64,000 bases of DNA. It comes from Noviherbaspirillum humi. Lineage in GTDB: Bacteria; Pseudomonadota; Gammaproteobacteria; Burkholderiales; Burkholderiaceae_D. Where the stretch lies: assembly GCF_900188095.1 (NCBI RefSeq), contig NZ_FZOT01000005.1, positions 1 through 64,000 of the forward strand. The letters run 5' to 3'. The position numbers and the translations under genes were made by a program. The notes under the pieces were generated by a model. It was not told the origin of the DNA and did not search any database. It was given only the letters and a program-made list of their open reading frames with translations. Shown one piece after another: positions 40,062 to 49,102 of this stretch (position 1 is its first letter; each line of letters opens with the position of its first letter).

Positions 40062-40841
40062 ATGAAACGCCGCCGCGCCGCCGCAACGCTGGCCGCCTTC
40101 CTAGCGGGCTGGATGGCGGCTGCGCCGGTCATGGCCGCCGGCGCGTCCTGCCAGGGCACCCTCTATCTCACCTTCGACACCGGCAGCCAGTCCCAGGCAG
40201 AGCTGATCGCCGCGGTGCTGAAGCGGCAGGATGTGCGTGCCACCTTCTTCCTGGCCAACGAGAAGACCGTCCGAGGCGACTACTCCCTCGATCCTTCCTG
40301 GGCGCCCTACTGGAAGGCGAGGGTGGCGGAAGGCCATGCCTTCGGCACCCATACCTTCGACCATGTCTACGCGGTGCGCGACCTGCCGGATGGCCGCATC
40401 GAAGTCAAGCCGCAGTTCGGTCCGAACGCCGGCCGCAAGCAGGCCTGGACAGCGCAGCAATACTGCGGCGAACTGCGACGCGTCGGTGAGCGCTTCACCC
40501 AGCTGACCGGCGCCGCGCTCGACCCTTTCTGGCGCGCGCCCGGCGGCAAGCTCACCCCCCAAGTCAAGGCGGCCGGCCAGGCATGCGGTTACCGCCACGC
40601 CGGCTGGGCGCCCGCCGGTTTCTCCGGCGACGAGCTGTCGAGCGACGCCTGGCCTAACGACAAGCTGCTGCAGCGAGCGCTGGCCGGCCTGAAGGACGGG
40701 GACATCTTCATGGCCCATCTCGGCATCTGGTCGCGCAAGGATCCGTGGGCACCGGCCGTACTGGAACCGCTCATCGTCGGGCTGAAGCAGAAAGGCTTCT
40801 GCTTCGCCACGCTGCGCGATCACCCCGATTTCCGTCAATGA
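40062..40841 (+). CDS. Polysaccharide deacetylase family protein (NodB-like), exported
   Basis: 259 residues with a signal peptide (about 1-26). NodB motif 1 reads TFDTG (D39, T40): the catalytic aspartate is present but the usual second, metal-binding aspartate is threonine. Motif 2 HTFDH (H97, H101) keeps both metal histidines. Later motifs (RAPGGK, AHLGIWSRKD) are recognisable. It would remove acetyl groups from a carbohydrate polymer in the envelope, if active. Lies between a propeller gene and a hydroxylase gene in one operon. Confidence 0.88.
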   Translation: MKRRRAAATLAAFLAGWMAAAPVMAAGASCQGTLYLTFDTGSQSQAELIAAVLKRQDVRATFFLANEKTVRGDYSLDPSWAPYWKARVAEGHAFGTHTFDHVYAVRDLPDGRIEVKPQFGPNAGRKQAWTAQQYCGELRRVGERFTQLTGAALDPFWRAPGGKLTPQVKAAGQACGYRHAGWAPAGFSGDELSSDAWPNDKLLQRALAGLKDGDIFMAHLGIWSRKDPWAPAVLEPLIVGLKQKGFCFATLRDHPDFRQ

Positions 40842-40851
40842 TCACGACGTC

Positions 40852-41838
40852 ATGATTTCTACCCTTGTTGAATGGTTTGCCATCGCCCAGGGCTGGTTGT
40901 TCGAGTCCATCGTGCAGCCGGTTCTGTATCACCTTGGATTGGGCGACATCACCGAGCAGGCGTTCGAAGGCACCGAGTGGTTCCTGATCGGCCTGTGCGA
41001 GCTGGCGCTGCTGTTCATGGTGCTGCGCCCGCTGGAGTCCTGGATTCCGGTCAAGCGCGATCTCGATCCCAAGGCACGCCGCATCGACTTTCTCTACACC
41101 TGCGTCCACCGGTTGGGCGCCTTCACGCTGGCGGTATTCTTCGTTCTCGACCCGCTGTTCGATGCGATCGCCGGCCAGCTGACCCTGGTCGGCGTGACGC
41201 ACTTCAATCTGGAGCAGCTTTGGCCCGGCGTGACCGACATTCCACTGGCAGCCTTCTTCATCTATCTGGTGGTGCTCGACTTCTTCGATTACTGGTACCA
41301 CCGCGCCAGCCATCAGTTCAACTGGTGGTGGGGCTTGCACAGCCTGCACCACAGCCAGCGCGATCTCAACCTGTGGTCGGACAATCGCAACCACCTGCTC
41401 GACGACCTGCTGCGCGACGTGGTGATGGCAGTGATCGCGCTGATGATCGGCGTCGAGCCTTCCCAGTATGTGCTGCTGGTAATGGCTTCCCGCATGCAGC
41501 AAAGTCTGCAGCATGCGAACGTGCGCATCCATTTCGGTCCCATCGGCGAACGCCTGCTGGTATCGCCGCGCTACCACCGCATGCACCATGCGATCGGTGT
41601 CGGCCATGAGTCGAAAGGCGAGGGCTCCCTCGGCGGCTGCAATTTCGCGGTGCTGTTCCCGGTCTGGGACATCCTGTTCCGCACGGCGAATTTCGAACCG
41701 GCTTTCGTCGAGACCGGCATTCGCGACCAGCTGCCGGCGCCCGAAGGCAAGGGCCGCAATTACGGCGGCGGATTCTGGGAGCAGCAATGGCTGGGCGTCA
41801 AGCGCATGATCGAATTCGCGCGCCGCGCATCCACGTGA
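40852..41838 (+). CDS. Sterol desaturase/fatty acid hydroxylase family protein
   Basis: 328 residues with four or more membrane helices. Histidine boxes H150-RASH154, H163-SLHH167 and H242-RMHH246 bind a di-iron centre. Members hydroxylate or desaturate lipids or carotenoids in the inner membrane. Substrate unknown; there is no carotenoid or hopanoid gene here. It follows the deacetylase gene by ten bases and precedes an EI24 gene by ten bases. Confidence 0.92.
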   Translation: MISTLVEWFAIAQGWLFESIVQPVLYHLGLGDITEQAFEGTEWFLIGLCELALLFMVLRPLESWIPVKRDLDPKARRIDFLYTCVHRLGAFTLAVFFVLDPLFDAIAGQLTLVGVTHFNLEQLWPGVTDIPLAAFFIYLVVLDFFDYWYHRASHQFNWWWGLHSLHHSQRDLNLWSDNRNHLLDDLLRDVVMAVIALMIGVEPSQYVLLVMASRMQQSLQHANVRIHFGPIGERLLVSPRYHRMHHAIGVGHESKGEGSLGGCNFAVLFPVWDILFRTANFEPAFVETGIRDQLPAPEGKGRNYGGGFWEQQWLGVKRMIEFARRAST

Positions 41839-41848
41839 AGTTCGTCCG

Positions 41849-42685
41849 ATGATGCGTCCGGTTCTCGTCGCCTTCGGCAGGGCCCTGCTGTCGCAGCTGC
41901 ACTTGCGCATGCTGCTGCTCACCTTGCTGCCGTTCCTGCTATCGATCCTGGTATGGGGCGTGGCGCTGTGGCTCGGCCTGCAACCGCTGATCGACTGGCT
42001 GCAGGCATATTTCGCCGATCATGGCGGATTCCGCATCGCCGGCGACGTGCTCGGCTGGGTGGGCCTCGGCGCACTCAAGACGGTGCTGGTGCCGCTGCTG
42101 GCGATGTGGATGCTGCTGCCGCTGATGATCCTCACCGCGCTGATCTTCGTCGGCATGTGCGCCATGCCGATGATCGTGCGCCATGTCGGCGGCCGCCATT
42201 TCGCGTCGCTGGAGCGGCATCGCGGCGGCAGCCTGCTCGGCACGCTCTGGCTGTCGTCCTGGACCTTCATCGTGTTCCTGCTGCTGTGGCTAGTCACGCT
42301 CCCGCTCAGCTTCATCCCGCCATTCACCTTCCTGATCCAGCCGCTGCTGTGGGGGTGGCTGACGTCCCGGGTAATGGCCTACGATGCGCTGGCCGATCAT
42401 GCCAGCGGCGACGAATTGAAGCGGCTGATGCGGCGTCACCGCTGGCCGCTGCTGGCGATCGGCACCATCACCGGCGCCATGGGAGCCGCACCGACCCTGC
42501 TGTGGATAGGCGGGGCGCTGTCGGTGATTTTCTTTCCGCTGCTGGCGGCCGGCGCCATCTGGCTCTATGTGTTGGTCTTCATTTTCACCGGCCTGTGGTT
42601 CGCCTATTACTGCCTTGAAGCCTTGCGGGCCGAGCGCGGCGCGAATCCGCCCGGCGCCGTCCCCGTCTTGAAGGACATCAACTGA
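41849..42685 (+). CDS. EI24/CysZ-like integral membrane protein
   Basis: 278 residues with about six membrane helices. The layout, with a long helical hairpin followed by a Pro-rich loop (LPLSFIPPFTFLIQPLLWGW), matches the EI24 (CysZ-like) family. CysZ members transport sulfate, but this branch is uncharacterised. ATG at 41849 or 41852 is equally likely. Last of a four-gene run with ten- to eleven-base spacers starting at 39082. Confidence 0.8.
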   Translation: MMRPVLVAFGRALLSQLHLRMLLLTLLPFLLSILVWGVALWLGLQPLIDWLQAYFADHGGFRIAGDVLGWVGLGALKTVLVPLLAMWMLLPLMILTALIFVGMCAMPMIVRHVGGRHFASLERHRGGSLLGTLWLSSWTFIVFLLLWLVTLPLSFIPPFTFLIQPLLWGWLTSRVMAYDALADHASGDELKRLMRRHRWPLLAIGTITGAMGAAPTLLWIGGALSVIFFPLLAAGAIWLYVLVFIFTGLWFAYYCLEALRAERGANPPGAVPVLKDIN

Positions 42686-42763
42686 AACGCCCTTGCGCAG
42701 GGTGAGGCATAATCGGTTTTTCCATTCATGCAAGGCGCACTGCGCCAACGACGAAAAACTGAC

Positions 42764-43585
42764 ATGGCTATCGGTCTCATCATCATCGGCGACGAAATCC
42801 TGTCCGGCAAACGCGCCGACAAGCACTTCCCCAAGGTGGTCGAACTGCTTTCCGCCCGTGGCCTGCAGCTCGGGTGGGCCGAATACCTGGGCGACGATCC
42901 GGCCCGCATCACGGCAGCGCTCAGGCGCACCTTCGCCAGCGGCGACATCGTGTTTTCCTGCGGCGGCATTGGCGCAACGCCCGACGACCACACCCGCCAG
43001 TGCGCCGCGGCGGCGCTCGGCGTGCCGCTGGCGCTGCATCCGGAAGCCAAGGCCAGGATTCAGGAGCGCATTCTCGACGTGGCGCGCGAGACCGGCAAGG
43101 CGCCTGATCTGGATGCGCCGGAAAATGCGCACCGCCTGAAGATGGGCGAGTTTCCGCAGGGCGCTGAAATCATCCCGAACCCGTATAACAAGATCCCGGG
43201 CTTTGCCATCCGCCAGGGCGGCGATGCCGGTCACTATTTCGTGCCAGGCTTTCCGGTGATGGCCTGGCCGATGATCGAATGGGTGCTGGATACGCATTAC
43301 GCCCATCTGTTTCGCCAGGTGCCTCGCGACGAAAAGGCGGTGCTGGTGTTCGAGCAGGCGGAGTCGACCCTGACACCGCTGATGGAAGCGATCGAAGCAG
43401 AGTTCCCGCTGGTGAAGGTATTCAGTCTGCCGAGCGTGGGGGATGAACGCACCCGGCGTCATATCGAGTTGGGCGTGAAGGGCGAGCCGTCGCAAGTGCA
43501 GGCGGCCTTTGCACGCATGCTGGAAGGTTTGAACGGTTTTCATGCGGAATACCGGCCGGCCGAAGAGGGCGCCGCCCTGAAGTAG
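42764..43585 (+). CDS. CinA/MoaB-type molybdopterin-binding domain protein
   Basis: 273 residues. The N-terminal part has IGLIIIGDEILSGKRADKH, the FSCGGIGATPDDHTRQ and GFPVMAWPM signatures of the MoaB/Mog/CinA-N domain that binds MPT or ADP-ribose-like ligands. It lacks the C-terminal pyridine-nucleotide amidase of CinA. Function uncertain: a standalone relative. A 78-base gap follows the EI24 gene, so it may have its own promoter. It ends at a strong terminator. Confidence 0.88.
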   Translation: MAIGLIIIGDEILSGKRADKHFPKVVELLSARGLQLGWAEYLGDDPARITAALRRTFASGDIVFSCGGIGATPDDHTRQCAAAALGVPLALHPEAKARIQERILDVARETGKAPDLDAPENAHRLKMGEFPQGAEIIPNPYNKIPGFAIRQGGDAGHYFVPGFPVMAWPMIEWVLDTHYAHLFRQVPRDEKAVLVFEQAESTLTPLMEAIEAEFPLVKVFSLPSVGDERTRRHIELGVKGEPSQVQAAFARMLEGLNGFHAEYRPAEEGAALK

Positions 43586-43618
43586 CCCACCGCTGGGCGA
43601 TGCATGCTCAGGAAAAGC

Positions 43619-43643
43619 AAACGCCCCGCATGCGGGGCGTTTT
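43619..43643. terminator. Bidirectional rho-independent terminator
   Basis: Perfect 24-base palindrome, AAACGCCCCGCA / TGCGGGGCGTTT (43619-43642), followed by an extra T. Sits between the convergent CinA-like and phasin genes and can serve either. The stem core ACGCCCCG is shared with the htpG terminator. Confidence 0.9.
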
Positions 43644-43690
43644 CATTGGCGACAGCCTTGGGCTGTCAAGGCAATCCGGCTATTCGGCTA

Positions 43691-44260
43691 TCAGGCCGTG
43701 GCCTTCTTCGGTGCGCCTTTGGCTTTGGTGGCCGGCTGGGTGAACTGGGTGACGGCGCTGTTGAGATTGGCTTCCAGGGTTTCGACCGCCTGCTTGGTGG
43801 TCTTGTTGAGCTGCTCGTAGCTTGCGCTGGCATTGCCGATCACGGATTTGATCAGTTCGACTGCGCCTTCCGATGCGGGGGCGTGCTTCGTCACTTCTTC
43901 GATCATCTCCACCACTTTGCGGCTGGTGTCGGAAATCTGCTGCTCGGCGGCCTTGGCGAACTCGGATTGGATGCCGGACGCGATGGCGGTGATCTGGCGG
44001 CCGTAGGAGAGCGCCTTTTCGGCATTCGGCTGCGCATGCGCAGCAACCACGCTCATCCACTCCTGTGCATCCTTGGCGCCGATGAGCTGCTTTGCCGCGA
44101 CTCCGGCTTCCTCGAGCGAGGTTTTCGCCGCAGTCAAGTGCAGGTCGACGAATTGCTCGAAACCTTCCACCGCCTTGGCCGTCAGGGAATTGAAAGTGGC
44201 AAGTTGGAATTCGATAGTGGCTTTGGTAGCAGACGAAAACTGTTCGGGCACGGAAAACAT
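43691..44260 (-). CDS. phaP: Phasin (PHB granule-associated protein)
   Basis: 189 residues, all-helical amphipathic. MFSVPEQFSSATKATIEFQL and FNSLTAKAVEGFEQFVDLHL match the Phasin_2/PhaP family, which coats PHB granules and controls their size. A Lys/Ala-rich C-terminal tail (KAKGAPKKATA) follows. AAGGAGA directly precedes the start. Single gene; it pairs functionally with phaZ at 31208-32443. Confidence 0.93.
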   Translation of the reverse strand: MFSVPEQFSSATKATIEFQLATFNSLTAKAVEGFEQFVDLHLTAAKTSLEEAGVAAKQLIGAKDAQEWMSVVAAHAQPNAEKALSYGRQITAIASGIQSEFAKAAEQQISDTSRKVVEMIEEVTKHAPASEGAVELIKSVIGNASASYEQLNKTTKQAVETLEANLNSAVTQFTQPATKAKGAPKKATA

Positions 44261-44503
44261 GAATTTCTCCTTCAGGAAGGTTGAGCGGGAAGACGAGGAC
44301 ATCGATGCAGCCTGTGGTCACGCACTTCTTTTGATGCGGCGCACCATGCAATTCTTGTTGAAAAGTATTTATGCGTCAACAGAAATTTGTGCTCTGCATC
44401 ATTGGATTCCTGAAATTTCCAGCGACCCCTGCCAGCGTTGTGCCGCCGTCTCGAAACGCACGTCCGTGCTAGAATTTTCGCAACTTGTCCATCGGCGGTT
44501 CCC

Positions 44504-45415
44504 TTGAAGGCCTTTTACAGCGATCACTTCGTTCTCCCTCTACCCGAAGGCCATCGCTTCCCGATGCGGAAGTATCGAATGCTGCGCGACAGCGTGCAGC
44601 AATCAATTCATGGCATCGAATTCCTCGAAGCGCCGTGCGCCACCGACGGCGTGCTGGCGCTGGCTCATCATCCTGCCTACATTGATGCCGTATCGCGCGG
44701 CTTGCTGTCGGCCGGGGAACAGAAGGCGATCGGTTTTCCCTGGAGTCCGCAGATGGTCGAGCGTTCGCGCCGCTCCACCGGCGCCACCATCGGCGCTTGC
44801 CGCGCCGCCCTGAACGAAGGCGTGGCGGTCAATCTGGCCGGCGGCACCCACCATGCTTACGCCGACCACGGCGAAGGTTTCTGCATCTTCAACGATGCTG
44901 CCGTCGCCAGCCGACTCATGCAGGCCGAGCGCCATGTGCAGCGGGTGGCGATCATTGACCTCGACGTACATCAGGGCAATGGCACGGCATCCATCCTTGC
45001 CCACGATGAGTCCGTGTTTACCCTGTCGCTGCATGGCGAACACAACTACCCCTTCTCGAAGGAACGCAGCGACCTCGACGTGGCGCTGCCGGATGGCACC
45101 GGCGACGACGCCTATCTGGCTGCCCTCGACGAAGCGCTGTCGACCTTGTTTCAGCGCTTCGATCCGCAGCTCTTCATCTATCTCGCCGGCGCCGACCCGC
45201 ACGAGAACGACCGGCTCGGACGATTGAAACTGACCTTGGCCGGGCTGGCGGCGCGCGACCGGCTGGTGCTGGAAACGGCCCGCCGCCGGAGACTGCCGGT
45301 GGCCATTGCCATGGCCGGCGGCTATGGCCGCGACATCGACGGCACCGTGGCCGTTCATTTGCAGACCATACGCATAGCCGCTGAGTTTGCCCATACACCC
45401 GACCCACGCGCATGA
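44504..45415 (+). CDS. Histone-deacetylase-family amidohydrolase
   Basis: 303 residues. Zinc ligands D154 and H156 ([10 protein letters not shown]) and D231 ([13 protein letters not shown]), the catalytic histidine pair H116/H117 ([11 protein letters not shown]) and a GGYGRD tyrosine loop are all present. Bacterial relatives are acetylpolyamine amidohydrolases or protein deacetylases. A TTG at 44504 preserves the conserved N-terminus ([17 protein letters not shown]); the first ATG would remove it. The stop overlaps the next start by four bases. Confidence 0.9.
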   Translation: MKAFYSDHFVLPLPEGHRFPMRKYRMLRDSVQQSIHGIEFLEAPCATDGVLALAHHPAYIDAVSRGLLSAGEQKAIGFPWSPQMVERSRRSTGATIGACRAALNEGVAVNLAGGTHHAYADHGEGFCIFNDAAVASRLMQAERHVQRVAIIDLDVHQGNGTASILAHDESVFTLSLHGEHNYPFSKERSDLDVALPDGTGDDAYLAALDEALSTLFQRFDPQLFIYLAGADPHENDRLGRLKLTLAGLAARDRLVLETARRRRLPVAIAMAGGYGRDIDGTVAVHLQTIRIAAEFAHTPDPRA

Positions 45416-46335
45416 CCCGATCTTCCTCTTCTTCCGAGCCGCTCCCGGCTGCGCCGGCATCGACCGCCAAGCGCTGGGTCGCCGCCATGCCTTTTCTGTT
45501 CGTGCTGATCTGGAGCACCGGCTTCATCGTGGCCAAGTTCGGGCTGCCTTACGCGCCGCCGCTGACCTTCCTGCTGCTGCGCTTCGTCGGCGTGCTGCTG
45601 GTGCTGGCGCCGCTGGTGCTGCTGATGAAGGCGCCGTGGCCGACAGGCAGGGCATGGCATATCGCATTGGCCGGCGTCCTGGTCCAGGCCGGCTACCTGG
45701 GCGGTGTCTGGTGCGCCATCAAGATCGGCATGCCGGCCGGCCTGTCGGCGCTGATCGTCGGCATGCAACCCATCCTGACCGCCTTCGCCGCGCCCATGGT
45801 CGGCGAATCGGTGCGCGGCAGGCAATGGCTGGGCCTGGTGTTCGGCCTGGCGGGCGTGGCCCTGGTGGTGGCCAACAAGATCACGCTGATCGGCCTGTCG
45901 GCGGACAGCATTGCGCTGTGCCTGATGGCGCTGGTGTCGATCACCGTCGGCACGCTCTACCAGAAGCGGTTCTGCCCAAGCTTCGACCTGCGCACCGGGA
46001 CCATGATCCAGTTCGCCGCATCATTCGTCGTGACGCTGCCGTTCGCCATGGCCTTCGAGCATCTGGACTGGGCGCTGGAAACGGTGCAGTGGACGCCGCG
46101 CTTCGTCGGCGCCCTGTTGTGGTCGGTGCTGGCGCTGTCGATCGGCGCCATCTTCCTGCTGTTTGCCCTGATCAGGAAAAGCGCCGCCACCCAGGTCAGC
46201 AGCCTGATGTACCTGACGCCGCCAACCACCGCCATCATGGCCTGGCTGATGTTCGGCGAATCCTTCAACCTGGTCGGCGCCGCCGGCATGGCGCTGGCGG
46301 TGATCGGCGTGGCGCTGGTGGTCAGAAAGCGTTGA
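45412..46335 (+). CDS. EamA/DMT-family transporter
   Basis: 307 residues with ten membrane helices in two EamA repeats, the second beginning near [16 protein letters not shown]. Members export amino acids or metabolites or take up nucleotide sugars. ATGA overlap with the deacetylase-family gene argues for coupled translation. Substrate unknown. A thioesterase gene follows after 49 bases. Confidence 0.92.
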   Translation: MTRSSSSSEPLPAAPASTAKRWVAAMPFLFVLIWSTGFIVAKFGLPYAPPLTFLLLRFVGVLLVLAPLVLLMKAPWPTGRAWHIALAGVLVQAGYLGGVWCAIKIGMPAGLSALIVGMQPILTAFAAPMVGESVRGRQWLGLVFGLAGVALVVANKITLIGLSADSIALCLMALVSITVGTLYQKRFCPSFDLRTGTMIQFAASFVVTLPFAMAFEHLDWALETVQWTPRFVGALLWSVLALSIGAIFLLFALIRKSAATQVSSLMYLTPPTTAIMAWLMFGESFNLVGAAGMALAVIGVALVVRKR

Positions 46336-46384
46336 GCAGCGGCGGCGACGCCAGCCGGGCCGGAAAAACGATAGTGAGGAGACG

Positions 46385-46828
46385 ATGCGAGCGACACCCA
46401 ACCAAAGAAGCGATTACCTGCATTTCCACCCGATCACCACCCGCTGGATGGACAACGACGCCTACGGCCATGTCAACAACGTGGTGTATTACAGCTGGTT
46501 CGATACGGTGGTGAATCAGTTCCTCGTCATCAATGGCGCCCTCGACATCGAGCGCGGCGAGGTCATCGGCCTGGTGATCGAGACCCAGTGCAATTACTTT
46601 TCCCCGGTCGCTTTTCCCGAGCGCATCGTCGCCGGCCTGCGCGTTTCGAAGCTGGGCACGTCCAGCGTTCGCTACGAGGTCGGCATCTTCCGCGACGACG
46701 AAGACGTCGCGTCGGCCCAGGGCCACTTCATCCATGTCTACGTCGACCGCGCCAGCCGCAAGCCGGTGTCCATCCCTGACCGTACCCGTCAACTGCTGCA
46801 ATCCATCGAGGTCAACCGCCATGATTGA
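46385..46828 (+). CDS. Acyl-CoA thioesterase (4HBT hotdog fold)
   Basis: 147 residues, one hotdog domain. The active-site acid D in RWMDNDAYGHVNNVVYYSWF identifies the 4-hydroxybenzoyl-CoA thioesterase (YbgC) group. It hydrolyses short acyl-CoAs; the natural substrate is unknown. GAGGAG precedes the ATG. Its 3' end overlaps the nitroreductase start by eight bases. Confidence 0.92.
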   Translation: MRATPNQRSDYLHFHPITTRWMDNDAYGHVNNVVYYSWFDTVVNQFLVINGALDIERGEVIGLVIETQCNYFSPVAFPERIVAGLRVSKLGTSSVRYEVGIFRDDEDVASAQGHFIHVYVDRASRKPVSIPDRTRQLLQSIEVNRHD

Positions 46829-47516
46829 ATCGCCGGAACAAAAAATCGTCGATGCCGCCATCACCTCGCGCCGCTCGATACGCGCCTTTCGCCCCGATCC
46901 GGTGGCGCGGGAAGACGTGGAAGCCATACTCGATGTGGCGGCGCGCGCACCGTCGGGCACCAACACCCAGCCGTGGAAGGTGTATGTGCTGACGGGCGCG
47001 GCGAAGGAGAGGCTGTCTGATGCGGTATTGAAAGCCCACAACGACCCGAGTTCGCCGGATGCCTTTAGCGAGGAATATCACTATTACCCGCGCAAGTGGG
47101 TATCGCCTTATATAGACAGGCGGCGCAAGGTGGGATGGGATCTGTACGGTCTGCTGGGCCTGACGCGCGACGACAAGGCCGGAATGCATGCCCAGCATGG
47201 ACGTAACTACCTTTTTTTCGATGCGCCGGTCGGCATGATTTTCACCATCGACCGCATCATGGAACAGGGATCCTGGCTGGACTACGGCATGTTCCTGCAG
47301 AACATCATGGTCGCGGCTCGCGGCCGCGGTTTGGATACCTGTCCACAGGCGGCTTTCACCCAATACCACCGCATCATCGCCCGGGTACTCGACTTGCCGG
47401 ATGACGAGATGGTGGTGTGCGGCATGTCGCTGGGTTTCGCCGACATGGACAAGATCGAGAACAGCCTTCGGACGGAAAGGGAGCCGGTAAGCCGATTTGC
47501 GCGCTTTGTTGAATGA
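46821..47516 (+). CDS. Nitroreductase family flavoprotein
   Basis: 231 residues. The FMN-binding SRRSIRAFRPDPV and RAPSGTNTQPW, plus the late VVCGMSLGFADMDK, fit the nitroreductase superfamily. It uses NAD(P)H to reduce nitro or quinone compounds. Last gene of the run starting at 44504. No terminator is visible in the next 100 bases. Confidence 0.93.
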   Translation: MIESPEQKIVDAAITSRRSIRAFRPDPVAREDVEAILDVAARAPSGTNTQPWKVYVLTGAAKERLSDAVLKAHNDPSSPDAFSEEYHYYPRKWVSPYIDRRRKVGWDLYGLLGLTRDDKAGMHAQHGRNYLFFDAPVGMIFTIDRIMEQGSWLDYGMFLQNIMVAARGRGLDTCPQAAFTQYHRIIARVLDLPDDEMVVCGMSLGFADMDKIENSLRTEREPVSRFARFVE

Positions 47517-47647
47517 GACTCAAGAGGGAGCCGAGCCGCATTATCAATACGGAAAAGTTTGCTGACGAAGATCATACATATGTTTAAAAAATTGCTCTAA
47601 GCCATTCATTTTCTTGCCTAAATTCACGCAATTTATAAACTGCAAGA

Positions 47648-47653
47648 TATAAT
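47648..47653 (+). promoter_or_regulatory. Candidate -10 box for the PBP7-type gene
   Basis: A perfect TATAAT lies 38 bases before the start in an AT-rich region. The best -35 candidate is TTCACG (47623-47628) at a long spacing of 19, so this is weak. Confidence 0.4.
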
Positions 47654-47685
47654 TCCGGCTTGCATGGATTGGGGAGGAAGTGCTG

Positions 47686-48759
47686 ATGTTAAGGTCCGCG
47701 CTCGGTATCGTATTTTCTATTTGTTTCGTCACCGTGGCGGCACCGGTCAGCGCCGCAAGTTCCACGACGCATTCGGCCGCAAAGAAGCGCTCACATGCCG
47801 CACACAGCGCCAAGCCTGCCGCCAAGAGTGCTGCTAAAAGTACCGCCAAGGCTGCTCATCACAAGACCGTTGCGGTCAAATCCCATCGCAAGACGGCGGT
47901 CAAGCATGCAGCGGTTGCCGCTGCCGTTGCCGCACCCGCGGTCGCCACCGCAGGCGACATGGCCGGCCTGCATGCCAAGCGCGACCCGCTGGCACTGCGC
48001 TCCAACGCCGCCCTGGTCATGGACCAGAATACCGGCCAGATCCTGTTCGAAAAGAACGCCTCCGTGGCCTTGCCGATCGCCTCGCTCACCAAGCTGATGA
48101 CGGCCATGGTCGTGCTGGAGGCGCGCCAGAACATGGACGAGATTCTGCAAGTCACCGATGATGATGTCGACCGCGAGCGCTTCAGTGCTTCTCGCCTGCG
48201 CGTCGGCTCGCAGCTGTCGCGGGCAAACATGCTGCATATCGCGCTGATGAGTTCGGAGAACCGGGCCGCGTCCGCACTTGGCCGTCATTATCCGGGTGGC
48301 CTGCCAGCCTTCGTGGCGGCGATGAATGCCAAGGCCAGGACGCTTGGCATGAGCGATACCCGTTACGTCGATCCGACCGGCCTTTCCAGCAACAACGTGG
48401 CTAGTGCGCGGGACCTTGCCAAGCTGGTGAATGCGGCCTATCACTTCCCGACCATCCGCGAATACTCCACCGACGACCATTATCAGGTGGACCCGGGCAA
48501 GCGGCCGATCCAGTACACCACCTCCAACCGCCTGGTGCTGAATCCGAATTGGAAGATCGGTCTGCAGAAGACCGGTTATATCAATGAAGCCGGCCGCTGC
48601 CTCGTGATGCAGGCGACCATCGAATCCCGGCCGGTGATCATGGTGTTCCTGGACTCCAAGGGCAAGGATTCCCGTATCGCCGATGCCAGCCGCATCCGCA
48701 AGTGGCTGGAGGCCTCGAAGTTTCCGATGCTTACCCAAGTCAGCGCCAAGCAGGGCTGA
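47686..48759 (+). CDS. pbpG: D-alanyl-D-alanine endopeptidase (PBP7-type, S11 family)
   Basis: 357 residues. A signal peptide (about 1-23) is followed by a Lys/Ala/His-rich region (24-90) that is probably disordered. The S11 domain has SLTK (S133, K136), SEN (S190-N192) and KTG (K295-G297). It trims peptidoglycan cross-links in the periplasm. The ATG at 47686 has GGGGAGGA at 47671-47678; a GTG at 47680 is too close to that site. Single gene. Confidence 0.93.
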   Translation: MLRSALGIVFSICFVTVAAPVSAASSTTHSAAKKRSHAAHSAKPAAKSAAKSTAKAAHHKTVAVKSHRKTAVKHAAVAAAVAAPAVATAGDMAGLHAKRDPLALRSNAALVMDQNTGQILFEKNASVALPIASLTKLMTAMVVLEARQNMDEILQVTDDDVDRERFSASRLRVGSQLSRANMLHIALMSSENRAASALGRHYPGGLPAFVAAMNAKARTLGMSDTRYVDPTGLSSNNVASARDLAKLVNAAYHFPTIREYSTDDHYQVDPGKRPIQYTTSNRLVLNPNWKIGLQKTGYINEAGRCLVMQATIESRPVIMVFLDSKGKDSRIADASRIRKWLEASKFPMLTQVSAKQG

Positions 48760-48779
48760 CGCTTTTCCCAGACCGAGCC

Positions 48780-48802
48780 AGGGCCGCCAGAGCGGCCCTT
48801 TG
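48780..48802 (+). terminator. Weak terminator-like hairpin
   Basis: Eight-base stem AGGGCCGC / GCGGCCCT (48780-48787, 48792-48799) with a short T run (TTT), 20 bases after pbpG. Confidence 0.5.
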
Positions 48803-49007
48803 CATTTGGTTGATTGATTTTGATCAATAGTTGTTCGGCGGATATTTCGCCGAGCGCATCAGCCGGTCGGCCCGCAGGAATAAAAGCCTTATATTTCAAA
48901 AGGTTAAGAAATTTTTTATTCAGACAAGAAAAAGGTGTTTCAGAACGTATTTATGGGAAAAACTTATTGTTTTGAAAGACCGTTTATTACAGAATAGCCC
49001 GGTATCC

Positions 49008-49077
49008 TGCAGGCAAACCGCCTGCATTCCGGCGTGCCGGCAGCCCTTGTTCATTCCGCAAGGGCTGCCGGCACGCC
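49008..49077 (+). promoter_or_regulatory. Two tandem leader hairpins before the REC-kinase gene
   Basis: Hairpin one is TGCAGGC / GCCTGCA (49008-49014, 49020-49026) with loop AAACC. Hairpin two is a 19-base perfect inverted repeat at 49031-49049 and 49059-49077 with a nine-base loop. They end 26 bases before the GTG start and have no T run, so they are not a simple terminator. The rest of the 48760-49102 gap is AT-rich with no gene. Confidence 0.7.
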
Positions 49078-49102
49078 TATTCACTAGGATGGATAAAACA
49101 TA

